This document shows, one piece after another, positions 52,358 to 59,614 of a stretch of 64,000 bases of DNA. The stretch lies in assembly GCF_004745865.1 (NCBI RefSeq), contig NZ_SRKZ01000002.1:806001-870000 (forward strand). The letters run 5' to 3'. Numbering within the stretch: position 1 is the stretch's first letter; each line of letters starts with the position of its first letter. A model generated the notes under the pieces. The model saw only the letters and a list, made by a program, of their open reading frames with translations. It had not been told where the DNA came from and did not search any database. The translations under genes were made by a program, and so were the position numbers. The DNA is from Hymenobacter wooponensis (GTDB lineage: Bacteria > Bacteroidota > Bacteroidia > Cytophagales > Hymenobacteraceae).

Positions 52358-53314
52358 ATGAAAGTAACCGAACACCTGGCCCGCGCCAACGGCAAAACGC
52401 TGTTTTCCTTCGAGGTGCTGCCCCCGAAAAAGGGCGAGAACATTCAGAACCTGTTCTCGAACATTGAGCCCCTGATGGAGTTCAAGCCACCATTCATTGA
52501 CGTAACGTACCACCGCGAGGAGTACGTGTACCGCCAGCACCCCAACGGGTTTCTGGAGAAGAAAACGGTCCGCAAACGTCCCGGTACAGTAGGCATATGC
52601 GCCGCCATCAAGAACCGCTTCGATGTGGACACGGTGCCCCACCTCATCTGCGGAGGCTTCTCCAAGGAGGAAACTGAAAACGCCCTCATCGACCTGCACT
52701 TCCTGGGCATTGATAACGTGCTGGCCCTGCGCGGCGACCCAATCAAGAGTGAAGGACACTTCAAGCCCGACCCCGATGGGCATGCCTATGCCGCCGACCT
52801 GATTGGGCAGGTGGCCAACCTCAACAAGGGTGAGTACCTGGATGAGGAGCAGGACGATACCTGGGCTACCAACTTCTGCATCGGCACGGCCGGCTACCCC
52901 GAGAAGCACTTTGAGTCGCCGAACTACGGAGCCGATTTGCGCTACCTCAAACATAAAGTAGACCGCGGCGCCGACTACATCGTGACCCAGATGTTCTTCG
53001 ACAACGAGCAGTTCTTCAACTTCGAGAAGCGCTGCCGCGAGGCGGGCATTACCGTGCCCATCATCCCCGGTCTGAAGCCACTCACCACCAAGAGCCAGCT
53101 TACCATGCTGCCTCGCTCCTTCTACCTCAACATTCCGGAGGCGCTGGCTGATGCCGTGCACCATGCGCCCGACAACGCGGCAGCCCGCGAAATTGGGATT
53201 GAGTGGTGCATCAACCAGAGCCGGGAGCTAATGGCCCACGGCGTGCCAGTGTTGCACTACTATAGCATGGGCAAGTCGGAGAGCATTCGGCGGGTAGCGG
53301 CGGCCCTGTTCTAG
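52358..53314 (+). CDS. metF: methylenetetrahydrofolate reductase
   Basis: Produces the 5-methyl-THF used by MetH. The protein has 318 residues. The N-terminal FSFEVLPPKKGENIQNLF carries the conserved Glu, followed by FIDVTYHREEYVYR and the FAD-site NVLALRGDP. The C-terminal IPGLKPLTTKSQL is typical. It follows metH behind an inverted-repeat element and is probably in the same SAM-controlled unit. The stop TAG is in TAGGCCA. Confidence 0.95.
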   Translation: MKVTEHLARANGKTLFSFEVLPPKKGENIQNLFSNIEPLMEFKPPFIDVTYHREEYVYRQHPNGFLEKKTVRKRPGTVGICAAIKNRFDVDTVPHLICGGFSKEETENALIDLHFLGIDNVLALRGDPIKSEGHFKPDPDGHAYAADLIGQVANLNKGEYLDEEQDDTWATNFCIGTAGYPEKHFESPNYGADLRYLKHKVDRGADYIVTQMFFDNEQFFNFEKRCREAGITVPIIPGLKPLTTKSQLTMLPRSFYLNIPEALADAVHHAPDNAAAREIGIEWCINQSRELMAHGVPVLHYYSMGKSESIRRVAAALF

Positions 53315-53337
53315 GCCACTCGGGCACTACCAATATA

Positions 53338-53385
53338 AGGGGTACTACCCGCCGCTGTTATTGTACGGCGGCGGGTAGTACCCCT
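53338..53385 (+). terminator. 18-base perfect hairpin after metF
   Basis: Arms AGGGGTACTACCCGCCGC (53338-53355) and its complement (53368-53385), followed by a short pyrimidine tract (CTTTC). Confidence 0.75.
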
Positions 53386-53447
53386 CTTTCATGTGGAGAA
53401 TCCGTATAGATTCTGCTCTTTGCTGTTTCGTGCCTTACTGCTTGTGT

Positions 53448-53927
53448 ATGTCTACTCTCGATGATCTTTTTGCCCGCCTCCATGAAGCTACCACTCCGGC
53501 GGAGATTGAAGCGCTACAAGACGGTATCTGGCAGATCTGGCTGATGACGGAGCACCCGTTGCTAGATAAGCACCTGGAGGCTGGCATGCGGGCCATGGCC
53601 GCCGGCGACTATACCTTGGCCATTCGGGAATTTACTGTGCTAGTTGAAACCAGCCCCGACTACGCCGAAGGGTGGAACAAGCGCGCTACTGCCCACTACC
53701 TGCGGGGCGAATACCGGGCCTCCCTCGACGACGTGCGCGAAACACTGCGCCTGGAGCCGCGCCACTTCGGAGCCATCTCGGGGCGGGCTACTATGCTGTT
53801 GCATCTGGGTGATGCAGCCGGATCCCTACGCTCCCTTCAGCGCCTGGAGCGGCTCTGCCCAAACTGGCCTGGCCTACAAAACCGTCTGCGCGACCTACGC
53901 GACCAGCTGGATGAGACAGGCTGGTAA
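53448..53927 (+). CDS. tetratricopeptide-repeat protein
   Basis: A 159-residue protein from ATG 53448; the longer frame from 53391 runs through the sequence after the terminator. TPR-like helices: AGMRAMAAGDYTLAIREFTVLVETSPDYAEGWNKRATAHYLRGEYRASLDDVRETLRLEP (two classical repeats, about residues 45-105), then a third. There is no signal peptide, so it is probably a cytoplasmic protein-interaction adaptor. The function is unknown. Confidence 0.8.
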   Translation: MSTLDDLFARLHEATTPAEIEALQDGIWQIWLMTEHPLLDKHLEAGMRAMAAGDYTLAIREFTVLVETSPDYAEGWNKRATAHYLRGEYRASLDDVRETLRLEPRHFGAISGRATMLLHLGDAAGSLRSLQRLERLCPNWPGLQNRLRDLRDQLDETGW

Positions 53928-53978
53928 GAAGTACGCTCTTGCGCTTTGCCATCTGCTGAGATAGTTGTAAATTTCCCG

Positions 53979-54041
53979 GACCTAGAGTTCTGAACAGCTA
54001 CCCCCACTAACTGTTCAGAGGCTTATTACTTGCTCTAGGTC
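53979..54041. other. nested inverted repeats (structured RNA or terminator candidate)
   Basis: The outer arms GACCTAGAG (53979-53987) and CTCTAGGTC (54033-54041) enclose the inner arms CTGAACAG (53990-53997) and CTGTTCAG (54011-54018). The 267-base gap between the TPR and TonB-domain genes holds nothing else I can identify. Confidence 0.45.
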
Positions 54042-54194
54042 AGCACATAATGGTCCCACCCGCATCTCACTTGGCAGATTGGCCTCAGGCCAAATTATAA
54101 CAAAAACTATATTTTATTTTACTCCTTCAGCCGCCGGCATTCCGGCTGGTGGATTCTTCGCGCTCCTTCCCTCCCCAAATCCCACTCTTTTACC

Positions 54195-54770
54195 ATGAAG
54201 AAACTCTTACCCCTCATAGTACTGGCCTTGTTACTCAGTGTGTTCTCGGCGCAAGCGCAGAAACTGCGCAAAACCGACTGGGAGAGCGGCCAACTAGAAA
54301 AAGGCGAGAAAGTTGGCGTATGGGAATACTACGCCTATACCCGCGACGGCCGCCAGGTGATTACGCAGAAATACGACCACACTGCCAAGAAGCTGGTGTT
54401 CTTCCGCGACTTCGACGATGTGTCTTACCCCGTGCAAACGCCGGCGGGCACCTGGAACCGGGAACATCTTACGCAGCCCCCACTTTTCCTGGGTGGCGAT
54501 GCCGCGCTGGCGCCCTTCATGAGCAAGCTTAACTACCCCGTGCAGGCTCAAAACAAGAACATCCAGGGCAAAGTGGTGGTGGCCTTTGTGGTAGACACGC
54601 TGGGCCGGGCCATAGATCATAAAATTATGCTGGGCATTGGTGGAGGCTGCGATGAGGAAGCCCTGCGCGTAGCCCGGGCTATTCCTAACCAGTGGCTGCC
54701 AGCCCGGATGGGTAGCCGCGCAGTGGTAGTGCAGCACGAGTTGCCCTTCACTTTCCGGCTTGCGAAGTAG
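54195..54770 (+). CDS. exported TonB C-terminal domain protein
   Basis: A 191-residue protein with a signal peptide (MKKLLPLIVLALLLSVFSAQA). The first half contains a MORN-like stretch (EKGEKVGVWEYYAYTRDGRQVITQKYDH). The second half is a TonB C-terminal domain (FMSKLNYPVQAQNKNIQGKVVVAFVVDTLGRAIDHKIMLGIGGGCDEEALRVARAIPNQWLPAR). The signal peptide in place of a TonB anchor suggests a soluble or outer-membrane role, not classical energy transduction. Confidence 0.83.
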   Translation: MKKLLPLIVLALLLSVFSAQAQKLRKTDWESGQLEKGEKVGVWEYYAYTRDGRQVITQKYDHTAKKLVFFRDFDDVSYPVQTPAGTWNREHLTQPPLFLGGDAALAPFMSKLNYPVQAQNKNIQGKVVVAFVVDTLGRAIDHKIMLGIGGGCDEEALRVARAIPNQWLPARMGSRAVVVQHELPFTFRLAK

Positions 54771-54801
54771 CTCACCGGAACCGACGAGCTTGCGCCCCCT
54801 G

Positions 54802-54840
54802 ATGGCTACACTGCCGGACTTGTTCCGGCAGTGTAGCCAT
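54802..54840. terminator. 17-base perfect hairpin
   Basis: Arms ATGGCTACACTGCCGGA (54802-54818) and its complement (54824-54840) with a 5-base loop, after the TonB-domain gene. There is no T-tract, only TCCTGCTTTTG. Confidence 0.7.
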
Positions 54841-54867
54841 TCCTGCTTTTGCCCCGTACATTACGGC

Positions 54868-55404
54868 ATGAAACGAGCTATTCTCCTCCTATTTCCTGCC
54901 ACTGCCCTACTGGCCTCTACGCTAACTGGCTGCGACAGCACGCCGCGCGAGCGGCAGGAAGCCGTGAGCCAGGGCGCCCGCCGCTTAGACACGATTGCCG
55001 ACCGCGCCGCCGACAAGTTAAAAGTGGCTGGCCACCGCGCAGCCCGCTTCGACTCCGCCTCAAAGGCTCGCTCCCGGCAGCCCCTCGACAAAGCCGCTGA
55101 AGCTACCTTCGTTAATGAGTTGCTAGGCACCTACTCGGGTATTGAGCAGCTTACGCCCACTACCATTGAGCCAGCGTACGTGCAGTTTATGCAGCAGGTG
55201 CGCGCGAAACGGAAGCAATGGACCCAGCGCGACTGGGACTATGCTACCGCTATCAGCCGCCGCCTCAACCAGCAGTTCCGCAACATTCGGCTGGATATTA
55301 AGGGCCGTGATGAGATACATATCCGGGCTCTGCAGACTGAGTTTACGGCGCTGGAAACCGGCCGCGATGTAAAAGACCTGGGCCAGGCCGTAAAGCAACC
55401 GTAG
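54868..55404 (+). CDS. predicted lipoprotein, helical
   Basis: A 178-residue protein from ATG 54868. The lipobox is in the N-terminal STLTGC (about Cys21), followed by a charged helical domain (RERQEAVSQGARRLDTIADRAADKLK, and further on YVQFMQQVRAKRKQWTQRDWDYATAISRRLNQQF). No catalytic motif is recognised. The stop TAG is part of TAGGCCA, and an intrinsic terminator follows. Confidence 0.78.
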   Translation: MKRAILLLFPATALLASTLTGCDSTPRERQEAVSQGARRLDTIADRAADKLKVAGHRAARFDSASKARSRQPLDKAAEATFVNELLGTYSGIEQLTPTTIEPAYVQFMQQVRAKRKQWTQRDWDYATAISRRLNQQFRNIRLDIKGRDEIHIRALQTEFTALETGRDVKDLGQAVKQP

Positions 55405-55425
55405 GCCACCCTCCCCCGTTTTTGC

Positions 55426-55456
55426 AAAGCCCCGCTGCCTGCGGGGCTTTTCTTTT
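55426..55456 (+). terminator. intrinsic terminator
   Basis: Arms AAAGCCCCGC (55426-55435) and its complement (55441-55450) with a 5-base loop, then TCTTTT. It separates the lipoprotein gene from the amidase gene. Confidence 0.85.
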
Positions 55457-55468
55457 GCGGTGCTCTTG

Positions 55469-56989
55469 ATGAAAACTTCCCGTAAGCTTCTGAGTGGCCT
55501 CGTCCTGGCTGAGGCATTATTTTTAGGGGCACCCGCGCGTGCTCAGCAGCCCCAGCTAATTGAGTCGGCGGAGACGGTGCCGGCGGCCGACCAGTGGCTG
55601 CGCCCCGGCGACCGGCTCCAGGTGCGGCTCGTAGGCCAGCCCGGAGCGCGAGTAACCTTCCTGAACGGGCAGCCGCTTACAGAGCTCTTGCCGGCCCAAG
55701 CCCAGGGCAAGCGGGGCGTGTACCAGGCCACCTACGTGGTGCAGCCCACCGATACCCTGCAGGATAGGCCCATCACGTTTCAATTGCTTACGCCCGATAG
55801 TCTCATGGCTACGGCCCAGAGCAAGAGCAAAATCCGCTTCCTGAACCCCAACGCCCCGCAATTGGCTGTAACCAAAGGCAGCCTGGCCTACCTAAACTAT
55901 GGGTTGGGCGAAGACCGCCTGGGTGGTGCCAAGCTAGGCTACCTCGATTCGCTGGTGATGCTGCACCTCACTGGGCGAGTAGGCAACCAGTATCGGGTGC
56001 AGCTCAGTGAAACCAACACGGCCTGGGTACCGCAAGAAGTGGTGCGCCTGCTGCCACCCGGGGGCTTCGTACCTGCTTCCCTCACCGGCTCCTGGAGCGT
56101 GCAGGGCGGCTCTCTCTACGACTACGTGCGCGTGCCTCTTATGGCTCGCCTCCCCTACCGCTCTCAGCTTCTTACTGAGCCCGGCCGGTTGGTAGTAGAT
56201 ATCTACGGGGCCACCTCTAACACCAACTGGATAACCCAGCGTGACGGCCTGCGGGAACTAGGTGACGTGACCTACGAGCAAGTAGCCCCCGATGTATTCC
56301 GGTTGATTCTGCACCTGCGCCACCGCCAAAGCTGGGGCTACCACATTGGCTACCGCGGCAGCACATTGGAAATCCAAGTGAAGCGCCCACCCCAGAAGCT
56401 GCGGTTGCGGGGCCTAACCGTAGCCGTAGATGCCGGCCATGGCGGCACCAATGAGGGGGCCACTGGCGCCAGCGGAGCCCGTGAGAAAGATCTTACCCTG
56501 GCCATTGCCCAACAGCTCCGCCAACAGCTAGTGCAAGCCGGGGCCCGCGTGCTGATGACCCGCGAAACCGATGCCACCGTTGACAACGGCGACCGGGTAT
56601 TGCTCCTGCGCAACCGCCGGCCTGATCTACTAGTGAGCATACATGTTAATTCCTCGGGCAGCGCTACGGTGCGGGGCACCAGTACATACTACAGGTACGT
56701 GGCTTTTCGGCCTCTTTCAGTGGCTCTATATGAGCAGATGCGCGAAACTGGCCTACCGGGCTTCGGCAACGTGGGTAGTTTCAATTTTGGGTTGAATGGA
56801 CCCACTGAGTACCCCAATGCACTGGTAGAAACAGCCTTTGTGTCGAACCCCGAGGATGAAAAGCTGCTTACCTCACCCGCCTTTCAGCAACGCATGGCCA
56901 AAGCCATGCGGGTGGGCATTGAGCGGTTTTTAAAGAGCTGTCGGGCCAAAGGCCCCAAAGGATGGCTGCTAGGCCAGTCAGCGGAGTGA
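55469..56989 (+). CDS. N-acetylmuramoyl-L-alanine amidase
   Basis: A 506-residue exported peptidoglycan hydrolase. An N-terminal signal (KLLSGLVLAEALFLGAPARA) is followed by a long beta-rich non-catalytic region (to about residue 310). The amidase_3 domain follows: VAVDAGHGGTNEGATGASGAREKDLTLAIA (His and Glu zinc ligands), VLMTRETDATV, RPDLLVSIHVNS (second His), and ALVETAFVSNPEDEKLL (catalytic Glu). ATG 55469 is preferred over the upstream GTG 55460. The large N-terminal part is probably a targeting or regulatory region. Confidence 0.9.
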   Translation: MKTSRKLLSGLVLAEALFLGAPARAQQPQLIESAETVPAADQWLRPGDRLQVRLVGQPGARVTFLNGQPLTELLPAQAQGKRGVYQATYVVQPTDTLQDRPITFQLLTPDSLMATAQSKSKIRFLNPNAPQLAVTKGSLAYLNYGLGEDRLGGAKLGYLDSLVMLHLTGRVGNQYRVQLSETNTAWVPQEVVRLLPPGGFVPASLTGSWSVQGGSLYDYVRVPLMARLPYRSQLLTEPGRLVVDIYGATSNTNWITQRDGLRELGDVTYEQVAPDVFRLILHLRHRQSWGYHIGYRGSTLEIQVKRPPQKLRLRGLTVAVDAGHGGTNEGATGASGAREKDLTLAIAQQLRQQLVQAGARVLMTRETDATVDNGDRVLLLRNRRPDLLVSIHVNSSGSATVRGTSTYYRYVAFRPLSVALYEQMRETGLPGFGNVGSFNFGLNGPTEYPNALVETAFVSNPEDEKLLTSPAFQQRMAKAMRVGIERFLKSCRAKGPKGWLLGQSAE

Positions 56990-57353
56990 AACACTGCGCT
57001 AATTACTTCTCCCAGGTACAGTAAGGCATTACCTATTTAATGGCTGAATCATACCTATACCACTGATGCTGGCTGACTTGAGAGGCCTAAAAACAGTAGA
57101 ATACTTGTGTAGCTACATCCTTTCCTCATATAGCTCGTACTTTCTTAGATGCATCGCCTAGGGCAATGTGTTGCGTCAGCCTGCAAATATTCCTTTGCTA
57201 TAGCTTTTTAGCAAAAAATACTCCAGCGTTCCACAAAAAAGCCTAGCGAAGCTTCTACCTTACTGGTTGTCAATCCGTACAGCCGGGAACTGTTCCGGCA
57301 GGCTGTTTGGCCGCCTGTTCTTTTACCTACTTTCCCACATCACCACTCCATCT
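56990..57353. other. intergenic region, no gene seen
   Basis: 364 bases, AT-richer than its surroundings, before the MFS transporter gene. No open frame, hairpin or promoter box stands out; the in-frame extension from 57267 is the upstream part of the MFS frame and is not needed. Confidence 0.4.
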
Positions 57354-58757
57354 ATGGCAAATGCTTCTTTACTAGACCGCAGCCGTACAATTGCCGGGCC
57401 GGGCTACAACCGGTGGCTGGTGCCACCTGCTGCACTGGCTATTCACTTGGCAATTGGGCAGGCATACGCCTTTAGCGTGTTTAAAAAACCACTAGGAGCA
57501 TTGCTCAGCGGTGATGTGGACCACCCCGCCGCCGGCGACTGGTCTCCGGCCCAAATCGGCTGGATTTTCTCCATTGCCATTGTGTTGCTAGGCCTGTCGG
57601 CCGCCATTTTTGGGACGTGGCTGGAGCGCGTAGGCCCTCGCAAAGCCATGATGGCCTCGGCTCTGTGCTTTGGGGGCGGCTTCCTGATTGGATCATTAGG
57701 TGTACATCTGCACAGCTTGGCCCTGCTGTATTTTGGATACGGGTTTGTGGGCGGCATTGGCCTAGGCATCGGCTATATCTCGCCGGTTAGTACGCTCATT
57801 AAGTGGTTTCCTGACCGCAAAGGGGTAGCTACCGGCATGGCCATCATGGGCTTTGGTGGCGGCGCCATGATTGGCTCACCATTGGCGGTAGCCCTTATGG
57901 CGCACTTTAAAGACTCCGCTCCGCAGGGCGTGGCACCCACCTTCATTGTGATGGGCATCATCTACTTCCTATTCATGCAGTTTGGCGTTTGGACCATTCG
58001 GGTGCCCGCCGACGATTGGGCTCCCGCGGGTTATGTTCCCAGCACGGAACACTCGGCCCTTATTACTACCGGCAACGTATCAGCCGATAACGCCATTAAA
58101 ACGCCGCAGTTCTGGCTGCTGTGGGTAGTACTACTCACCAACGTAACGGCCGGTATTGGGGTACTGGAAACGGCTTCCCCACTTATTCAAGAAAGCTTTT
58201 CTGATGCTACCATGGGAGCCGGCCGCGGCGTAACGGTGGCCGCAGCAGCCGGTTTCGTAGGCCTGTTGAGCTTGTTTAACCTGCTGGGCCGCTTCTTCTG
58301 GTCTTCGGCTTCTGATAAACTTGGGCGCAAAGTCACGTATGCTATTTACTTCGGCCTAGGCATTCTGCTGTACGCCCTGGTACCTACACTAGGCCACAAT
58401 GCGCAGCTCACGCTATTTGTGCTGGTGGCCTGTATTATTATCAGCATGTATGGGGGCGGCTTCGCGACTATTCCTGCTTACCTCTCCGACCTGTTTGGCA
58501 AGTATCAGGTAGGCGCTATTCACGGGCGCCTGCTGACGGCCTGGAGCACTGCTGGCGTGCTGGGGCCGCTCATCGTGAACTACCTGCACGAAAGCCGCAA
58601 GGCCGAGGGCTTCACGGGGGCCGCCGCGTATCAGACGGTGTTTTACACCATGGCGGGGCTGCTGGTAGTAGGCCTATTAGCCAACCTGGCCGTAACCGCC
58701 GTCAACGAGAAATACAACGAGAAAGGCCCCGTGACTATCCAGCCCGGCGGCCATTAA
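57354..58757 (+). CDS. OFA-type (oxalate/formate antiporter-like) MFS transporter
   Basis: A 467-residue transporter with twelve hydrophobic segments, starting at ATG 57354 (MANASLLDRSR). The MFS/OFA features are the N-terminal YNRWLVPPAALAIHLAIGQAYAFSVFKKPLG, the motif A-like PRKAMMASALCFGGGFLIGSLG, and the central loop after GVWTIRVPADDWAP. It likely exchanges a small carboxylate anion; the substrate is not proven. It is followed 26 bases on by its small subunit gene. Confidence 0.9.
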   Translation: MANASLLDRSRTIAGPGYNRWLVPPAALAIHLAIGQAYAFSVFKKPLGALLSGDVDHPAAGDWSPAQIGWIFSIAIVLLGLSAAIFGTWLERVGPRKAMMASALCFGGGFLIGSLGVHLHSLALLYFGYGFVGGIGLGIGYISPVSTLIKWFPDRKGVATGMAIMGFGGGAMIGSPLAVALMAHFKDSAPQGVAPTFIVMGIIYFLFMQFGVWTIRVPADDWAPAGYVPSTEHSALITTGNVSADNAIKTPQFWLLWVVLLTNVTAGIGVLETASPLIQESFSDATMGAGRGVTVAAAAGFVGLLSLFNLLGRFFWSSASDKLGRKVTYAIYFGLGILLYALVPTLGHNAQLTLFVLVACIIISMYGGGFATIPAYLSDLFGKYQVGAIHGRLLTAWSTAGVLGPLIVNYLHESRKAEGFTGAAAYQTVFYTMAGLLVVGLLANLAVTAVNEKYNEKGPVTIQPGGH

Positions 58758-58783
58758 TCCTCTCTTCTTAACCAGTCTTCACC

Positions 58784-58930
58784 ATGAGTGCACAACCTAA
58801 TTCTTCGGCTCCGGCTCCTGCTGAAACCAGCTCCACGGCTTCCTTGGCAATTGCTTGGCTGTTTGTGGGTATCCCGCTGGTGTGGGGTGTTGCCCAAACT
58901 TTCATTAAGGCACTGGCCTTGTTCCAATAA
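58784..58930 (+). CDS. MFS transporter small subunit (48 residues)
   Basis: A short gene of 48 residues: a polar, Ser/Ala/Pro-rich head (MSAQPNSSAPAPAETSSTAS), then one membrane helix (LAIAWLFVGIPLVWGVAQTF) and a short tail ending ALFQ. It matches the pattern of small one-helix subunits that follow OFA-type transporters (AWLFVGIPLxWGVxQT). It lies 26 bases after the transporter stop and before an intrinsic terminator at 58957, so the two form one unit. Confidence 0.85.
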   Translation: MSAQPNSSAPAPAETSSTASLAIAWLFVGIPLVWGVAQTFIKALALFQ

Positions 58931-58956
58931 GCTCAACCTTCACATTATCAATAAAA

Positions 58957-58984
58957 AGAAGCACCCAAACGGGTGCTTCTTTTG
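58957..58984 (+). terminator. intrinsic terminator of the transporter pair
   Basis: Arms AGAAGCACCC (58957-58966) and its complement (58971-58980) with loop AAAC, then TTTTG. Confidence 0.85.
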
Positions 58985-59035
58985 TTAGGGCAGTGGTGCA
59001 TCTTTGCGTACTCTTTAGCGCTGGCCCGTTCTTTT

Positions 59036-59464
59036 ATGACTTCCGCCTTCAATGCCGGCTCAGCTGTGGTGCTACTCACCACTTTCCCGGATTCTATTGC
59101 CGCTCACTTGGCTAAAAACCAGCTGGATGCCGCCGATGTACCGTGCTTTCTCAGCAACGAGCACCGGCCGTATGGCCCCGTTTCGGGCGGGGTGCGCCTG
59201 TACGTGCGCGAGCAGGATGTGGCCGCCGCCCAAGAGTTGCTGCAGCCCCATCACTCGCCCATGCACGCCCTCCCGGAGCAGCCTGATGGCCTAGAAGAAA
59301 CGGCGCCCCGCTGCCCCCGCTGCCACCACCATGAGGTAGTGTGCCGCCACACGCCCCAGCCTTCCGACAACCTGTTTACCAAGTTGCGCCTGTGGCTGCT
59401 GGCCCCGGAAGCGCCCCAGTGCCATTGCTTTAATTGCGGGCACGAGTTTGAGCTTGCAGAGTAG
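59036..59464 (+). CDS. DUF2007-domain protein with zinc ribbon
   Basis: A 142-residue protein from ATG 59036. The N-terminal DUF2007/putative signal-transducing fold (VLLTTFPDSIAAHLAKNQLDAADVPCFLSNEHRPYG ... RLYVREQDVAAAQELLQ) is followed by a zinc-ribbon-like part with CPRCHHHEVVCRH and, at the end, CHCFNCGHEFEL. Four or more Cys suggest one zinc site. A CATCTTTG box at 58999-59006 is a possible -7 element. The function is unknown. Confidence 0.8.
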   Translation: MTSAFNAGSAVVLLTTFPDSIAAHLAKNQLDAADVPCFLSNEHRPYGPVSGGVRLYVREQDVAAAQELLQPHHSPMHALPEQPDGLEETAPRCPRCHHHEVVCRHTPQPSDNLFTKLRLWLLAPEAPQCHCFNCGHEFELAE

Positions 59465-59560
59465 CCGCAGAGAATCAGCTGCGGTAACGGCCTCATCCGT
59501 TAGCTTCATTAAGCCTATCTAAAGCCCTGACTAATGCTATAAGATACCCCAGACACTAAT

Positions 59561-59597
59561 AAAAAGCCCGCGCACCTGATGGTTGCGCGGGCTTTTT
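59561..59597. terminator. 14-base hairpin with A/T flanks
   Basis: Arms AAAAAGCCCGCGCA (59561-59574) and its complement (59584-59597) are flanked by T on the right and A on the left. It can stop transcripts of both the DUF2007 gene and the convergent GH3 gene. Confidence 0.82.
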
Positions 59598-59614
59598 TGT
59601 GATGGAGCTAGGGC

